Below, one piece after another: positions 44,170 to 56,720 of a stretch of DNA of 64,000 nt (positions are counted from its first letter, which is position 1; each line of letters opens with the position of its first letter). A program made the translations under genes and the position numbers. The DNA comes from Begonia masoniana (taxonomy: Eukaryota; Streptophyta; Magnoliopsida; Cucurbitales; Begoniaceae): the NCBI GenBank assembly GCA_022432975.1, contig CM039509.1, forward strand, positions 44,922,209-44,986,208, read 5' to 3'. The notes under the pieces were generated by a model, which worked only from the letters and a program-made list of their open reading frames with translations, was not told the origin of the DNA and searched no databases.

Positions 44170-47100
44170 TGTAACACCCGGTTCTATCGAACCAACTCTG
44201 TTATTATTAATGGTATACACTTTATTAGTCAATAATATAAGTAGGGTTATTGAATGATTAGACTAGACAAGGGCATTAGAGTAAATTATATTTTTTTAAA
44301 AGGGGATAACGTATTTAAGGAAAGAGGGATTGAGTTTAATGCACTGTAGCCGCCACCATTTCATACCTTTCTCTTCGGGTTTTCAGCTCAAGCAGCCGAA
44401 CTCTCTAGGCGATTTTCCTCGTCCGATTCTCCTTCGACTTAGGTAAATTTTCCTCATTTCTCTTATGATATAATGGTTAAATACCTGAAGGAGTACAATG
44501 TGAGGATTTTGAGGATGCTGAGATTGAGCGTAGATTCGGGTTTTAGTGATAAAGGAGGATTGCTCGGGTAGTAGAGTTACTAACTGGATTCCTCGAACCA
44601 CTGTTTGATTCTTGGTGAGGTTTAGTGAAGTTTTGATTTATATTCTGTTATGAACTTAGGTGAGCAGATTTCCGAAGTAGCTAGCGACCAGACAATTTCC
44701 AGAAGCCAAGTAAGTAAAGTATGCATGTGCCTTCGGGCCTACATCACAAAACAGTAGGGTTATGTATCTTGTGAATGATTTTGTATGTCATGCATCATGT
44801 TTTTTTAAAAGATTACGAAAATGAATTTCCATGTAAGGATGGTAAGGCATGAACTGAATGTGACATACAAACTATTAAGGTAACTAATCCACCCTTTAAC
44901 TTATGAAGGGATTTATAACATTGGGAGGATTGATCCCACTCCCAAGGGAACAGAGGGATCAGATCAGCTATTAGGGGAATTCATCCGCCCCTTAATCGAG
45001 TAGAGGATGTATAACATTGGGAAAATTGATCCACTTCCCAAGGGAACCGAGGGATCAGATCAGCTCATGAATGAACGTGAATGCAACTGAGATGAGAAAG
45101 TAGAAATTGCATGTTTAGGAATTTATGTTTCAGCATTTCATTTCATTACTGTTTTACTTACTTAACATTAGGCTAATAGATGAGTTTTGTGATGTAGGTG
45201 TTGAGGATACCGCAGGTGAATTCTCTGAGTTGGTTGAGGACTAGGCAGTTTGGAGGGGTGCAATAAGGCATCGATCTGGCATCTGATGGGGCAGTTTAAC
45301 TGGTATCAGTGGTTGTGAAGGTTTAGTGGACAATGATTTCAATTTGAGTATGTTAAACTTTCTGATGATAGAAGTTGCTTGATGTTTTCAAAAGTACTTT
45401 GAGACTTTTCTGATAGTAGTATTCTGTTGGGATTTGATGTTGGTACTTACTGGATTTTGAGTAATGCTTTGGTTTGAATTGTTTCAGAATGATTTTTAGT
45501 GGAGTAAGTAAATTCCTTTCTGTAGTTAGAGTTGTGCTTGTATAGCAAGGAATAGTTAAAATGTTGCTCTGTGGTCTATCAGAAGATGTCTTCAGTAAAG
45601 TCATCGGATGATGTCTCAGTAAAGCCATCGGTACATGAAGTTTATTCAATCGGATGATGTAGGTTTAATTCTATCGGAAGATGTCTTCAGAAAAGCCATC
45701 GGATGATGCAGGTTAAATTCTATCGGAAGATGTCTTCAGAAAAGCCATCGGATGATGTAGGTTTGATTCTATCGGAAAATGTCTTCAGAAAAGCCATCGG
45801 ATGATGTAGGTTTAATTCTATCGGAAGATGTAGATTTTGCACTACCGGTATGAGTGAGTATTATGCTTGTCGTTTTGCGATCGGTTGATGTTGGATAATT
45901 GATTTATCCAGCTGACGTCATCGGTAGATGCAGTCCACCGAGAGATGTCTTTTGTTTCCAACTCTTCTGGTCCACGTCATCGGTAGAAGCCTTCTATTTG
46001 TTGTTTCTGCTTCTTCCGTTGACTTTATCCATCGGCAGATGCGTTTGACTTCTGCGACTTCCCAAGTGTTTCACGATTTAAACCTCTATTTCTTTTTAGC
46101 CGTTTATCTCTTACATTTCAAACAATGTTCATAGTTTTGTTTAACTCTATTGTTGTCCAAAAGATTTCCGCTGCAAGTTTTAAATGTTTTGAGACTTTAG
46201 CTTATATCAAATGTTGAATGTTGAGCAAAGTTTAAAAAAAAAATAATAGGGTAATTATCAATTTGAACCCTGTACTATACACGTTTTTTCAATTCGGCCC
46301 CTGTACTAAAAAAACCGGCAAACCGAACCCTGTACTTTGATTCTGTTATCAATTTTGACCTTCTATCAATAATTTCATTAAACCTTCATTGAAAAATCTA
46401 ACAAACGATCTTAGATTCAGTTGAAATTTTTATCACATGTTTACTACTTAATGAGAAGATAATTTGAAAATTTTCGTGATTTTTTAACACATGTACGATT
46501 TATTAAAATTTTATTTTAGTATTTTATAAAAATATTATAATAAATCATACAAATTTTAGAAAATCACGAAACTTTTTATATTATCTTCTCATGATAGGTT
46601 AAACATGTGAAAAAGTTTTCAAATAAATCAAATATTGTTTATTATTTTTTTAAAAATTAATTTATAAAGTAAAGAAGAAAATGAGATTAATTTAAACAAA
46701 TACCAAACGATATTGGATTTATTTGAAACTTTTTCTAGATGTTTCCCATATTATGAGTAGATAATAGAAAAATTTGGGTAATTTTTTAAAACTTTTATGA
46801 TTTATTATAATATTTTTAAACAATAATAAAATAAAATTACAATAAATCGTAGATGTGTTAAAAAATCACGAAAATTTTCATATTATCTTCTCATTAAGTA
46901 ATAAACATGTGGTAAAAATTTCAACTGAATCTAAGATTGTTTGGTAGTTTTTTCAATGAGGGTTTTATGAAATTGTTGATAAAAGGTCAAAACTGATAAC
47001 AGAATCAAAGTACAGAGTTCGGTTTGCCGGTTTTTTTAGTACAGGGGCCGAATTGAAAAAACGTGTATAGTACAGGGTTCAAATCGATAATTTCCCAAAA

Positions 47101-47179
47101 TAATAATACAGTTGAGATTTCTTAGTCATGTACGATCTTTTGTGTAACGAACCGGGTTCAGATAACTCAGGGCGTTACA
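44170..47179 (+). mobile_element. D2: Tekay-type solo LTR carrying a MULE MITE
   Basis: Starts TGTAACACCC and ends GGGCGTTACA, with the perfect duplication AGAGG (44165-44169 and 47180-47184). Orientation is opposite to D1. Without the MITE and its duplication it is about 2.15 kb, like D1. It has a TATA-like cgtatttaagg near 44308, the conserved gccttcgggcctacatcac near 44731 and the CGGAtga/CGGTAGATG array at about 45595-46035. Confidence 0.93.
46249..47096. mobile_element. Mutator-like fold-back MITE, 848 bp
   Basis: It begins gggtaattatc and ends gataatttccc. The two halves are near-complete inverted repeats of each other over about 400 bases per arm, starting with the phrase ttgaaccctgtactatac. 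A 9-bp duplication aaaataata flanks it (46240-46248 and 47097-47105). GGG...CCC ends and 9-bp duplications are typical of Mutator-like elements. The duplicated bases are A/T-rich, which slightly weakens that evidence. No coding sequence is present, so it is non-autonomous. Confidence 0.88.
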
Positions 47180-47382
47180 AGAGGGCAATTCTGGAGAGAC
47201 TTTTTCAGGAGCGGCGAGGCGACTATTCAGAGACATCAACATAGTTTTTCTATTTTCCTTTGATCTTTATTTATGAACTTCTTTAATATTATTTGTATTT
47301 TCTTCTATTTTAGCATGAACTAACATTTTCATCTAGGGCTACGATGTAGCCAGACAATGTTTATTTTCCGTTCTTTCGTTTA
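47180..47382 (+). repeat. Element C 3' LTR, third piece
   Basis: Runs from agagggcaattctgg to ttctttcgttta, parallel to 31502-31705 of the 5' LTR, and is then interrupted by D3. The remaining roughly 640 bases of the LTR are not in the window. Confidence 0.92.
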
Positions 47383-48251
47383 TGTAACACCCGAGATTTT
47401 TCTTATAACGCGTATAAGTCTAAGCTTAAACGATTAAAGGGAATTAGATGTAATGCAAGGAGAAGAAATGAATGTTGACAAATTAAAATAAAAGTGAAGG
47501 GTGAAGAAAAGTCAAGAGTTGGAAAGTCAACGTCATAACCAATCAAATTTCAACTAAATGTGTGAATGCAAGGTAGGACTTAAATGTTGCTTCACGTTGG
47601 GATTTCATGAGTGAAGAGTGAAGAAAATGAATTGTCAAAACAGAGAGTTGAAGATTCAAACTAAGGGAGTTGAAAAGTCAAACATCCAATAGGAATTTTG
47701 TGAAGGAAATAAGAGAATGAAATAAATGGAAGAAAATGTGGAGAAGAGATGGCAGCCACGTTGAAGAGAATGGGAGGGTGTATGTGTAATTTCAATGGTT
47801 ATTAAAATAATAGAATAAAGAAAACAAAAATGGTTTTATAAAAAGAGGAAAAAAAATTGGGAAAGTAAGCACTTGTCTTCTTCTTCTCCTCCCTCCATCG
47901 ACAGCAGCCATTGAAGCTCTTCCAAGCTTCATTCCATCAAGGTTCTTCAAGTTTTTAAGGTAAAATCATGAGGGGTTTTAATTGTATACAAGTTAGGTTT
48001 GGTTGTTAAGGTTTTTAGAGGGTTTTGGGTGAATTTACTTAGGGTTTGGAAACCCTAGCATGTGAAGTCCGAAAATTGAGTTTCAATGTTGGTTTTCTTT
48101 CATATTTTGATCATTTAATTGTTGGATGAATTGGTTTAGGGTGGTTGAGGGGTTAGATTTAAGATTTGAAGAGAGTTCCATGAAAACCGGTTTTTGATAT
48201 ATGGGTCACCGGTTCTGGTCTGAGCATTTCGGATTGACCAAGTTATGTATT

Positions 48252-50264
48252 TGTAACGCCCCGATTTATCTGACCCGGTTTGCTACTTATAACGCTGAAC
48301 CGAACCATGACGTCTTGATGCAAAATTTAAAATTTCACTCGACAGCCAAAATTTGACTTTTTCTAAAACTAAATATATTTTAAAACTTGCAGCGGAAAAT
48401 CAATTGGACATCAATGAAGCTAAGTGACCTGTGAAAACATTTTAAAATGACTGTTGGAAGTGTTAAGAGTAATTGGCTAAAAGACGTAAAGCTAAAAAAA
48501 ATAAACGCGGAATGCCCGTGAAGTTGCCGAAGTCGAACACATCTGCCGACGACAAAGTCAACGGAAGAAGCAGAAATAGGAATTAGAGGTTTCTACCGAT
48601 GACGTGTACAAACAACGCACCACCATCTACCGACAAGCCAACCCAACTACATCTGCCGATCAAGTCAACATAACTTCATCTGCCGATGAAGTCAACATAA
48701 CTTCATCTGCCGATGGAGTCAACATAACTTCATCTACCGATAGATTTCCATCTGCCGATAGACAAGCACGCGACATCCACCGACAACGACATTACGACTC
48801 CTTCCGATAAGATTAAAATATACGCTACATCTGCCGATAGCAAAACTACAGGTTTTACGACTTGCACCTGCCGATGACGTCAGCCGGATGTTCTCTCTCT
48901 CATCCAACGACTTTACTGAAGGCCCCTTCCGATTGGCAAAACGACAAAACTAAACATCCAGAAACAAACCAAATCACTGCCCTTCCCAAATTCAGTAAAA
49001 ACAATGTTTTCAAAATCCAACAGAATACCAATATCAGAAGATTCTCAAAAATGTTTTCAAAGCTTTGAAACCACTATTGTCATAAAATTTTCAGTAAAAC
49101 ATCTATACTGAACTAGTTACCCTCAACTCAACACCTGCAGCCATGGATTAAACCGCCTCAACAGATGACCAAACCGATGCCTGAAAATGCTTCTCCAACC
49201 AGCCTATTTCTCATGTTGGTCGGTAAACATACCTTCAGTAACTTCTTCACCTACATCACAAAACTCATCTATTAGCCTAATGCTAAGCAAGTAGAGCGAT
49301 GAATGAAATGGATCAATGAAGCAATAATTTCCCTAAACATGCGGTCTCTACTTTCTCATCTCAGTTGTATTCAAATTCGTTCTCTGTTGATCCCTCTGTA
49401 CGATGGGAAAGTGGATCAGTCATTCCCCAAAGCATACATCCTCTGATCTCAATTAAGGGGCGGATTAATTCCCTTAACAGTTAACTGGTCTGATCCCCCT
49501 GTAGGATTGGGAAGTGGATCACTTTTCCCAAAACCTCAATCCTCTGTTCTCAGTTAAGGGGCGGATTAATCCTCCTTAACAGTTGTTCTGATCATCCTGC
49601 TCACACTTACCATGCGTTTCATGTAAATTCATTTTCGTAATCTTTCAAAAACATGATGCATGACAACTGGAAAATAAACATACAAAACATACATAAACCC
49701 TACTGTTTTGTGATGTAGGCCCAAAGGCACAAACAAACTCTACTTACCTGGATTCTTGGCGAGTGCTCGGTTAGGAGCTTCTTCGGGATCTTTCTCACCT
49801 AGAACATAAACAGAACATTAAGTCAACCTGTACTAAACCTCATTCTAAGGCATTCAGAAAACCTAAGGGAATAGTTGGGAGTTCTGATCGCCAAGCATTA
49901 CTGATTCTATGCTAAACCCGTATCTACTCACTTTCCTGATGAGTTCCCAAAATACATATCTAACACTTCCCCATACAATCTTCCTTAGTTACTAAGTCAG
50001 AAAAATCGAGGTAGAAACTTACCTAGCTCGTCGAACGGATTCGGGGAAGGAAATCGCCTGGGAAGTCTGCTGGTTTGAGCTGAAAACAGAGAGCAAGAAT
50101 GAATGGTGGCGGCTAAGCTCAATAAATTCTTTTTAAATAGGTTATCCACTAATAAGTTTTTAATTTACCATAATGCCCTTGCATATCCATTCATTAACCT
50201 AACCCCTATTTGCACATCTTAATTTGACAAAAATAAATTGGGTTTAATGGAACCGGGTGCTACA
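48252..50264 (-). mobile_element. D4: Tekay-type solo LTR inside D3
   Basis: A 2013-bp unit starting TGTAACGCCC and ending GGTGCTACA on the plus strand, with a perfect duplication GTATT (48247-48251 and 50265-50269). It carries a CCGAT array (about 48540-48930), with a tandem run of acttcatctgccgatgaagtc-like units at 48674-48745, and the two-copy ttaaggggcggattaat block near 49450-49580. Confidence 0.92.
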
Positions 50265-50629
50265 GTATTTGGTTAATTTAAGCATTTCAATGGATAGTAG
50301 ACGTGTAGAGGTTTCTGAATTGGGGTGGCACGTCGAAATCCGTTGAAAAACGAGAAAGTTATGACCGTTTGTATGTGGACGGCAAAAATTGCATGAAAAT
50401 CAGGTTTTGTTGTTTTGTGGTTGAATTGTGAGATAGTTTTGGTTAGTTTAGGTTTAAGACTTTCTTTAGAGTTGTTAGTAATTACTAAGTTAAGTTTTCG
50501 TTATTTTAGGTGATCGAGCTCGTGACTTATCAGATGAAGTGAATAATTGAAAGTCGAGCAGCCAGGTAAGTAGTGGGTTGTAATTGTTTTGCCTTCGGGC
50601 CTACACCATGGAACGGTAGGAAACTTGTT

Positions 50630-50790
50630 GTGTTATTGCTTTGTATTGTTTTGGTTGTGTGGTTGCCTGGTATTATTTTGGTAGTGTGGTTGCTTTGTAT
50701 TGTTTTGGTTGAGTGGTTGCGTTGTATTATTTTGGTGGTGTGGTTGCTTTGTCTTGTATTTTGTTTGGTGATTTCTTTATCTTGTATTGG
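50630..50790 (+). repeat. Minisatellite-like run in D3
   Basis: About five imperfect copies of a unit near 30-33 bases long built on ggttgctttgtattgttttgg. It gives a false hydrophobic open frame at 50573-50809. It lies between the conserved gccttcgggcctac block and the E insertion. Confidence 0.8.
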
Positions 50791-50883
50791 TTTGTGTGGC
50801 GGTGAGTGAAAATGTAAAAAGAGGTTGTGTTAGGTTGAAAGGTAAGGGGAATAGAGTAGTGCCCTTTTGGGAGCGAGACTCGG

Positions 50884-53259
50884 TGTAACACCTCGAGTTT
50901 TCTGAACCCGGTTCGCTACTCAATGCTCGAACATGACTAAGAAATTTTTTTTTTGATTAATTTAAATCTTCACTCGACAGTCAAAATTTGACATTTTTCT
51001 AAAAACTCAAAACATTTAAAAATTTGCAGCGGAAATCATTTGAACCACAATGAAGTTATGCAAAACTACGAAATGTTGTTGAATTGTTAAGAAACAATCG
51101 GCAATTAGAAAATCTAGTTTAAACAGCGAAATACTAGAGAAGTCGCAGAAGTCAAACACATCTGCCGATTGATAAAGTCAACGGAAGAAGCAGAAACAGA
51201 AGATAGAAGGTTTCTACCGATGATGTCAGCCAAAAGACATCAACCGATCGCAAACGACAAAATACACTCTACATCCTCCGATGACTATACGACAAAAATC
51301 CTCCTACATCTACCGATGATGTCAGCCAAAAGACATCAACCGATCGCAAACGACAAAATACACTCTACATCCTCCGATGACTATACAACAAAAATCCTCC
51401 TACATCTACCGATGACGTCAGCCAAAAGACATCAACCGATCGCAAACGACAAAATACACTCTACATCCTCCGATGACTATACGACAAAAATCCTCCTACA
51501 TCTACCGATGACGTCAACACGCATCTGCCGATGAGTTTACCGAGACATCATCCGATGGACTTTGACCTACACCTTCCGATAGAACAGACCTCATGTACCG
51601 GTGACTTTACTGAGACATCATCCGATGACTATTCTTAAGGCATCTTCCGATAGAATTAACCTACATCATCCGATGACTTTTCTTAAGGCATCTTCCGATA
51701 GAATTAACCTACATCATCCGATGACTTTTCTTAAGGCATCTTCCGATAGACAACAACACAACTTCCTCTGATAGAAAGCAATAAACTTCTACACACATCC
51801 ACCGATAGTTTTTACCAAAACATCATCGATAGATAAATTCTTCGACTCCTACCGATGGAAAAAACAACATGGCAGTAGACTTTACTATAAATCAAGAAAG
51901 TCCCGACTATCAAAAGGACTTAAGCATTTTACCAAAAACCATTCAGAGGCAGTTTAAATCATTGTATTGCTCAAATTCAGTAAAAACAACATTATAAAAT
52001 CCAACAGAACACTATTGTCAGGAAATCTCCAAAACTAATTCAAAAGGGTGCTACCACTACTGTCATGAAAACTCAATGTACTCAGATTGAATCATTATCA
52101 ACTAGACCTTCACAACCGCTGACACCAGTTAACCCGCCTCATCAGTTTACCAGACCGGAGCATGAATGTACCCCTCCAACCACATCTACTCATCTGTGCA
52201 CACGGGAAATTCACCTGCAGTAATCTCTTCACCTACATCACAAAACTCATCTATTAGCCTAATGCTAAGCAAGTAAAGCAAGAAATGAAATATGTACTAG
52301 AATGTAAATCCTAAATATGCAGTTTCTACTTTCATTCCTCAGTTATGTTGCATTCGTTCACTGGTCTGATGATCCCTGATACAATGGGAGGTGGATCAGT
52401 TTTCCCAGGGTATGAATCTGTATATTCAATTAAGGGGCGGATTAATTCCCTTAACAGCTGATTTGATCCCTGATACAATGGGAGGTGGATCAATTTTCTC
52501 AGGGTATGAATCCGTATGTTCGATTAAGGGGCGGATTAATTCCCTTAAAAGTATACTGTTACAATCTGTTCACATCTCACCATGCTACTTCATGTAAATT
52601 CATTTTCGTTTTCTTTAAAAATATGATGCATGGCAACTGAAAAGAAACATTCATTCATGCACACACAAATCCTACTGTTTTGTGATGTAGGCCCGAAGGC
52701 ACATACAAACTCTACTTACCTGGTCTCCTGGAAAAACTTGGTTGCAAGCTACTTCGGGTATTACTCAAACCTAAAACCATAGACAGAGCATACATTAAAT
52801 TTCCTCTAATCTTCATTCTAAACCACTAGAAATCTAAGGGAAACTGTTTTGGGAACTCTAGTCATTGTGCAATCCCGATTTCAACTTAAACCGAAACCAC
52901 CACTCGCTTACCGCCTTCTCAAAACCTCATTTATCATCCCTCCTACCAACGATAGATACAATGTAACAAGAAATAGAAGCAAAACTCACCAAGTTCGGAG
53001 GAAATCGCTGGAGGAAGTCGAAGGGGGTCTCCTATCGCGCTCTGCTAAGCTGAGGAGCTGGGAATGGAGAGGAAATGAAATAAACAGTGGCGGCTACTTC
53101 ATTAATAGTTTCCTTAAATACGTTATCCACCTTTGAATTTCTAATTACCCTTATGCCCTTGCCTAGTCATCCACTAACCCTACATTTAATATTGCCATAT
53201 AAATTGTGTCATTAGTTTAAAAGGAATAGAGAAACGGTTTGATAGAACCGGGTATTACA
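50884..53259 (-). repeat. Element E 3' LTR
   Basis: A 2376-bp LTR starting TGTAACACCT and ending GGTATTACA on the plus strand. It carries three 96-bp tandem units (51215-51502), the CCGAT/TGACGTCA array to about 51860, the two-copy block near 52380-52560, and the conserved gatgtaggcccgaaggcac near 52684. Confidence 0.92.
51215..51502 (-). repeat. Three tandem 96-bp units in E 3' LTR
   Basis: Units start at taccgatga at 51215, 51311 and 51407, with a further partial start at 51503. The partner LTR has only two units, at 58267 and 58363. Because 96 is a multiple of three, the run yields a repetitive 121-codon open frame, which is not a gene. Confidence 0.92.
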
Positions 53260-53276
53260 ATCTACCCTCCTTAAAA
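53260..53276 (-). other. Polypurine tract of element E
   Basis: The minus strand reads cttttaaggagggtagat directly before the LTR start TGTAATACCC. Confidence 0.75.
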
Positions 53277-54720
53277 GAATTTTGTCCTCAAAATTCCGTA
53301 CCTGAATAATTCTGGATGTTGGTCCATCATGTCTTGCTGGCGCTCCCAAGTTGTCTCCTCTATGTTCTGATTGTGCCATAAGACTTTCACTAGTGGAACT
53401 TCCTTGTTGCGCAATACCTTCACTGCATAGTCCAAGATCCTTACAGGTTTCTCCTCATATGCAAGAGTAGGAAGAACCTCAATGTCCTGGTGTTCCACAA
53501 CCTGATATGGATCTCTTACACACTTCTTTAACATAGAAACATGGAACACATTGTGGATTCCTTCCATAGAAGCCGGTAACTGCAACATGTAGGCTGTACT
53601 CCTAACCCTTTTCAAAATTAAGAATGGTCCAATAAACCTGGGGTTCAACTTTCCTCTCTTCCCGAATCTCACAACTCCTTTGAATGGTGACACCTTAAGA
53701 AAAACTTCATCACCTACTTCAAACTCTAATTCTCTTCGTCTTTTATCAGCATAACTCTTCTGGCGGCTTTGAGCTGTTAGAATTCTCTGTCGGATGAGGG
53801 CAACCTTCTCCACAGTCTGCTGCACAATGTCAGGACCAAGCAACTATGCTTCACCAACTTCATCCCAGTACAAAGGAGATCTGCATTTTCGTCCATATAA
53901 TGCTTCGTATGGAGCCATGCCTATTGTTGCTTGAAAACTGTTATTGTATGACAACTCAACCAATGGTAAATATTTACTCCAAGATCCTTGAAAATCCAAT
54001 ATGCATGCTCGGAGCATATCTTCTAAGGTCTGAATGGTTCTCTCGGATTGTCCATCTGTTTGAGGGTGGAAAGCTGTGCTAAAATTAAGTTGTGTTCCCA
54101 TAGCCTTATGCAAACTTTTCCAAAACTTAGATGTAAATCTGGAGTCTCGGTCTGAAACTATGGTGCTTGGAACTCCATGCAGTCTAACAACTTCGTGCAC
54201 ATACAACTCGGCCAGTTGGTCCATCGAATATGTTATCTTCATTGGCAGAAAGTGAGCAGATTTGGTTAAACGATCAACTATTACCATGATTGCATCATGT
54301 CCCTTTGCTGTTATAGGTAATCCTATAACAAAATCCATAGTTATTTGTTACCATTTCCATTCAGGAACTGGTAAGGGTTGCAATGTTCCTGAGGGTCTCT
54401 GATGCTCGGCTTTAATCTGTTGACAACACAAACATGATCCTACATATTCTGCCACGCTTCGTTTCATACTAGGCCACCAGTAGTGTTGCTTAAGGTCTCT
54501 GTACATCTTTGTACTTCCAGGGTGAACAGAGAACCTGGAAGAGTGTGCTTCAGAAAGAATCTCATCACGGAGTTCCTTAATGGCTGGAACAAACCACCTA
54601 TTTCTAAACTTGAGGATCCCATTAGCAGAATAGTTAAAATCTGATTGGTCCGTAGAATTCATGCTTGACTTGTACTTGTTACACTCATCATCATTCGTCT
54701 GAGCTTCCTTTATTTTCTCT
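53277..54720 (-). pseudogene. Element E integrase with chromodomain (broken)
   Basis: Minus strand: the HHCC region ([25 protein letters not shown]) is followed by TAA near 54340 replacing Glu after PEWKW. The core has [27 protein letters not shown] and [16 protein letters not shown] near 53844 lies between GEA and LLGPD. The C-terminus has GDEVFLKVSPFKG, the GPF segment, VFHVSMLKKC, and the chromodomain-like VPLVKVLWHNQNIEETTWE near 53330-53400. Equivalent sequence is missing in F. Confidence 0.92.
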
Positions 54721-56341
54721 AGAATGGTAGGCTTTAAGGTTATGGCTGATAGTATAGCTGATACACTGGTTACTGCTTCTAGGTTAAATTTTTGGAATTC
54801 TGACTCTAAAGCTAATGGCATACTGAAAATCATAGATGGGGTTGATGTTGTTACTCTACTCAAAGCATCAGCCACGACATTTGCTTTGCCGGGATGGTAT
54901 TTAATCTCAAAATCATAGTCTTTTACAAATTCCAACCATCGACGTTGCCTCATGTTTAGTTCCTTCTGTGTGAAGATATACTTCAGGCTCTTATGATCTG
55001 AAAATATCTCACAAGATTGTCCATACAAGTAATGCCTCCAAATCTTAAGTGCAAATACAACTGCAGCTAATTCTAAGTCATGGGTAGGGTAGTTCTTCTC
55101 ATGTGTTTTCAACTGCCTAGAGGCATTAGCTATTACTTTACCATTCTGTATTAACACACAACCAAGACCAATTTTGGAAGCATCACAATAAATACTAAAT
55201 TTACCATCTTCAGCTGGAAGGGTTAAAATTGGAGCATTGGTTAGTTTCTGTTTCAAGGTCATGAAACTATGTTCACATTCATCAGTCCATATATACTTCA
55301 CATTTTCCTGGTTAACTTAGTAAGGGGTGTAGCGATCTTTGAAAATCCTTCGATGAACTTTCTATAATATCCTGCTAGACCAAGAAAACTCCTGATATCT
55401 GTAGCATTCTTCGGTTGAGGCCATTCCTTAACCGCTCGAACTTTGGCTGGATCGACAGATATTCCATCTCCAGAGATCACGTGACCAAGAAAGTGAACTC
55501 TGTCCAACCAAAACTCACACTTGGAAAACTTAGCATAAAGCTGGTGCTGTCTAAGTACTCCTAACACCAAACTCAAATGCCTTGCATGCTCATCCTTAGT
55601 TCTAGAATAGATCAGAATGTCGTCTATGAACACTATGACAAACTTGTCCAAATACTCGTGAAACACCCTATTCATGAAATTCATGAAGGCTGCTGGTGCA
55701 TTTGTCAAACCAAAAGACATAACCAAAAACTCATAATGTCTATACCTTGTGCGAAAGGCAGTTTTTGGGATATCTTCAGATTTTACCTTTAGCTGGTAAT
55801 AACCGGACCTAAGGTCAATCTTAGAGAAAACTCTTGCACCCCTAAGCTGGTCAAATAAGTCATCAATTCTCGGCAAAGGGTATTTGTTTTTTACAGTTAA
55901 CTTATTCAATTCTCTATAATCAATGCACATACGCATTGATCCATCTTTCTTCTTGACAAAAAGGACAGGTGCGCCCCACGGTGAAAAGCTTGGGCGTATG
56001 AACCCTTTCTCCAATAGATCCTCCAATTGTTTCTTTAATTCCTTAAGTTCAGTTGGAGCTAATCTATATGGATTTTTAGACACAAGCTCGGCTCCAGGGT
56101 AAATATCTACAACAAATTCAATTTCCCTATCTGGCGGTAAACCGGGAAGGTCATCTAAAAACACTTCGGGGAAGTCTTGGACGATTAAGACGTTCTGAGG
56201 ATTTGCTTTTTCCATAAGCTGTGTGTCTAGAACGCTAGCTAAAAAGCACAAATACTCCCCACACAGGGAAGGTCTAGTGTTAATAGAAGTCATCACAGAC
56301 ATTTCCTTACTCTTTTTTGAAGCTTGAAAGGTATGTTTCAA
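54721..56341 (-). pseudogene. Element E reverse transcriptase and RNase H (broken)
   Basis: Minus strand: RT with [53 protein letters not shown] and active site FIDD (complement near 55619-55630), then FLGHVIS and [12 protein letters not shown] one-base deletion in a T run near 55305 breaks the frame before RNase H, which has [10 protein letters not shown] near 55185 and [15 protein letters not shown] near 55050. The uninterrupted sequence around 55812 is the empty site for solo LTR G in F. Confidence 0.93.
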
Positions 56342-56342
56342 C

Positions 56343-56720
56343 TTACCAGGGGGGTTGAAAGCTAACTACTCCAGTTCTACAATCAATTGTGGCGTGATGT
56401 TTAAACAACCAGTCCATTCCTAGAATTACATCAAATCCTATTATATCCACGATTATAAGATCAGCAGGTAGACTTACATTCCCTACTAACACCTTACTGT
56501 CAAGCATCACCTGGTTAGAGTGCATGCGCTCACCAGAAGGTAATGCTACGCTAAACATATGTTCAGAAGGAGCAAACCGTACATCTAGCTTATCAGCAAA
56601 AGCAGAGGCTATAAAAGAATGTGTTGCACCCGAATCTAGCAAAGTAAAAGCAGGTACAGAGTTGATCAATATAGTACCTGACACCACAGCAGGCTGGTCC
56701 TCTTCTCCTGACTCTACCAT
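56343..56720 (-). pseudogene. Element E protease
   Basis: The minus-strand frame has LLDSGATHSFIAS with the catalytic Asp near 56636, then VILGMDWLFKHHATIDC near 56395-56440, the usual end of the Tekay-type protease. An extra C in a run of six near 56350 shifts the frame relative to RT, opposite in direction to the lesion at the same place in F. Confidence 0.9.

Larger units (their letters stand above)
30889..47382 (+). mobile_element. Element C: Athila-type retrotransposon, 3' LTR split by insertions
   Basis: The 5' LTR is 30889-32339 and the 3' LTR starts at 41366. LTR pieces lie at 41366-41806, 43976-44169 and 47180-47382, and the rest is displaced beyond element E and the window. Primer site for tRNA-Asp, gag, protease, RT, RNase H, integrase, a downstream accessory ORF and a PPT are all present in order, which defines Athila. 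It inserted into gag of H. Coding regions carry about ten stops and frameshifts, so it is not autonomous now. The end coordinate is that of the last visible LTR piece. Confidence 0.93.
47383..50883 (+). mobile_element. D3: TGTAACACCC-type LTR, split by D4 and cut by E
   Basis: Begins TGTAACACCC after the left target copy gttta (47378-47382). Pieces are 47383-48251 and 50265-50883. It has a CT-rich stretch with ttcttctcctccctccatcg (about 47880) followed by a donor-like aggtaaaatc, and gccttcgggcctacacc near 50591, as in the other LTRs. Its 3' end is displaced past element E, so solo LTR versus full element cannot be decided. Confidence 0.82.

Noticed and set aside
50573..50809. Hydrophobic 78-codon frame looking like a membrane protein
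   Set aside because: It comes from a TTG/GTTTTGG minisatellite-like run inside LTR D3. The hydrophobicity is a base-composition effect.
51169..51534. 121-codon open frame with a 32-residue repeated peptide, and its counterpart at 58221-58490
   Set aside because: It lies wholly in an LTR and arises because the 96-bp tandem unit is a multiple of three. There is no start context or family similarity.
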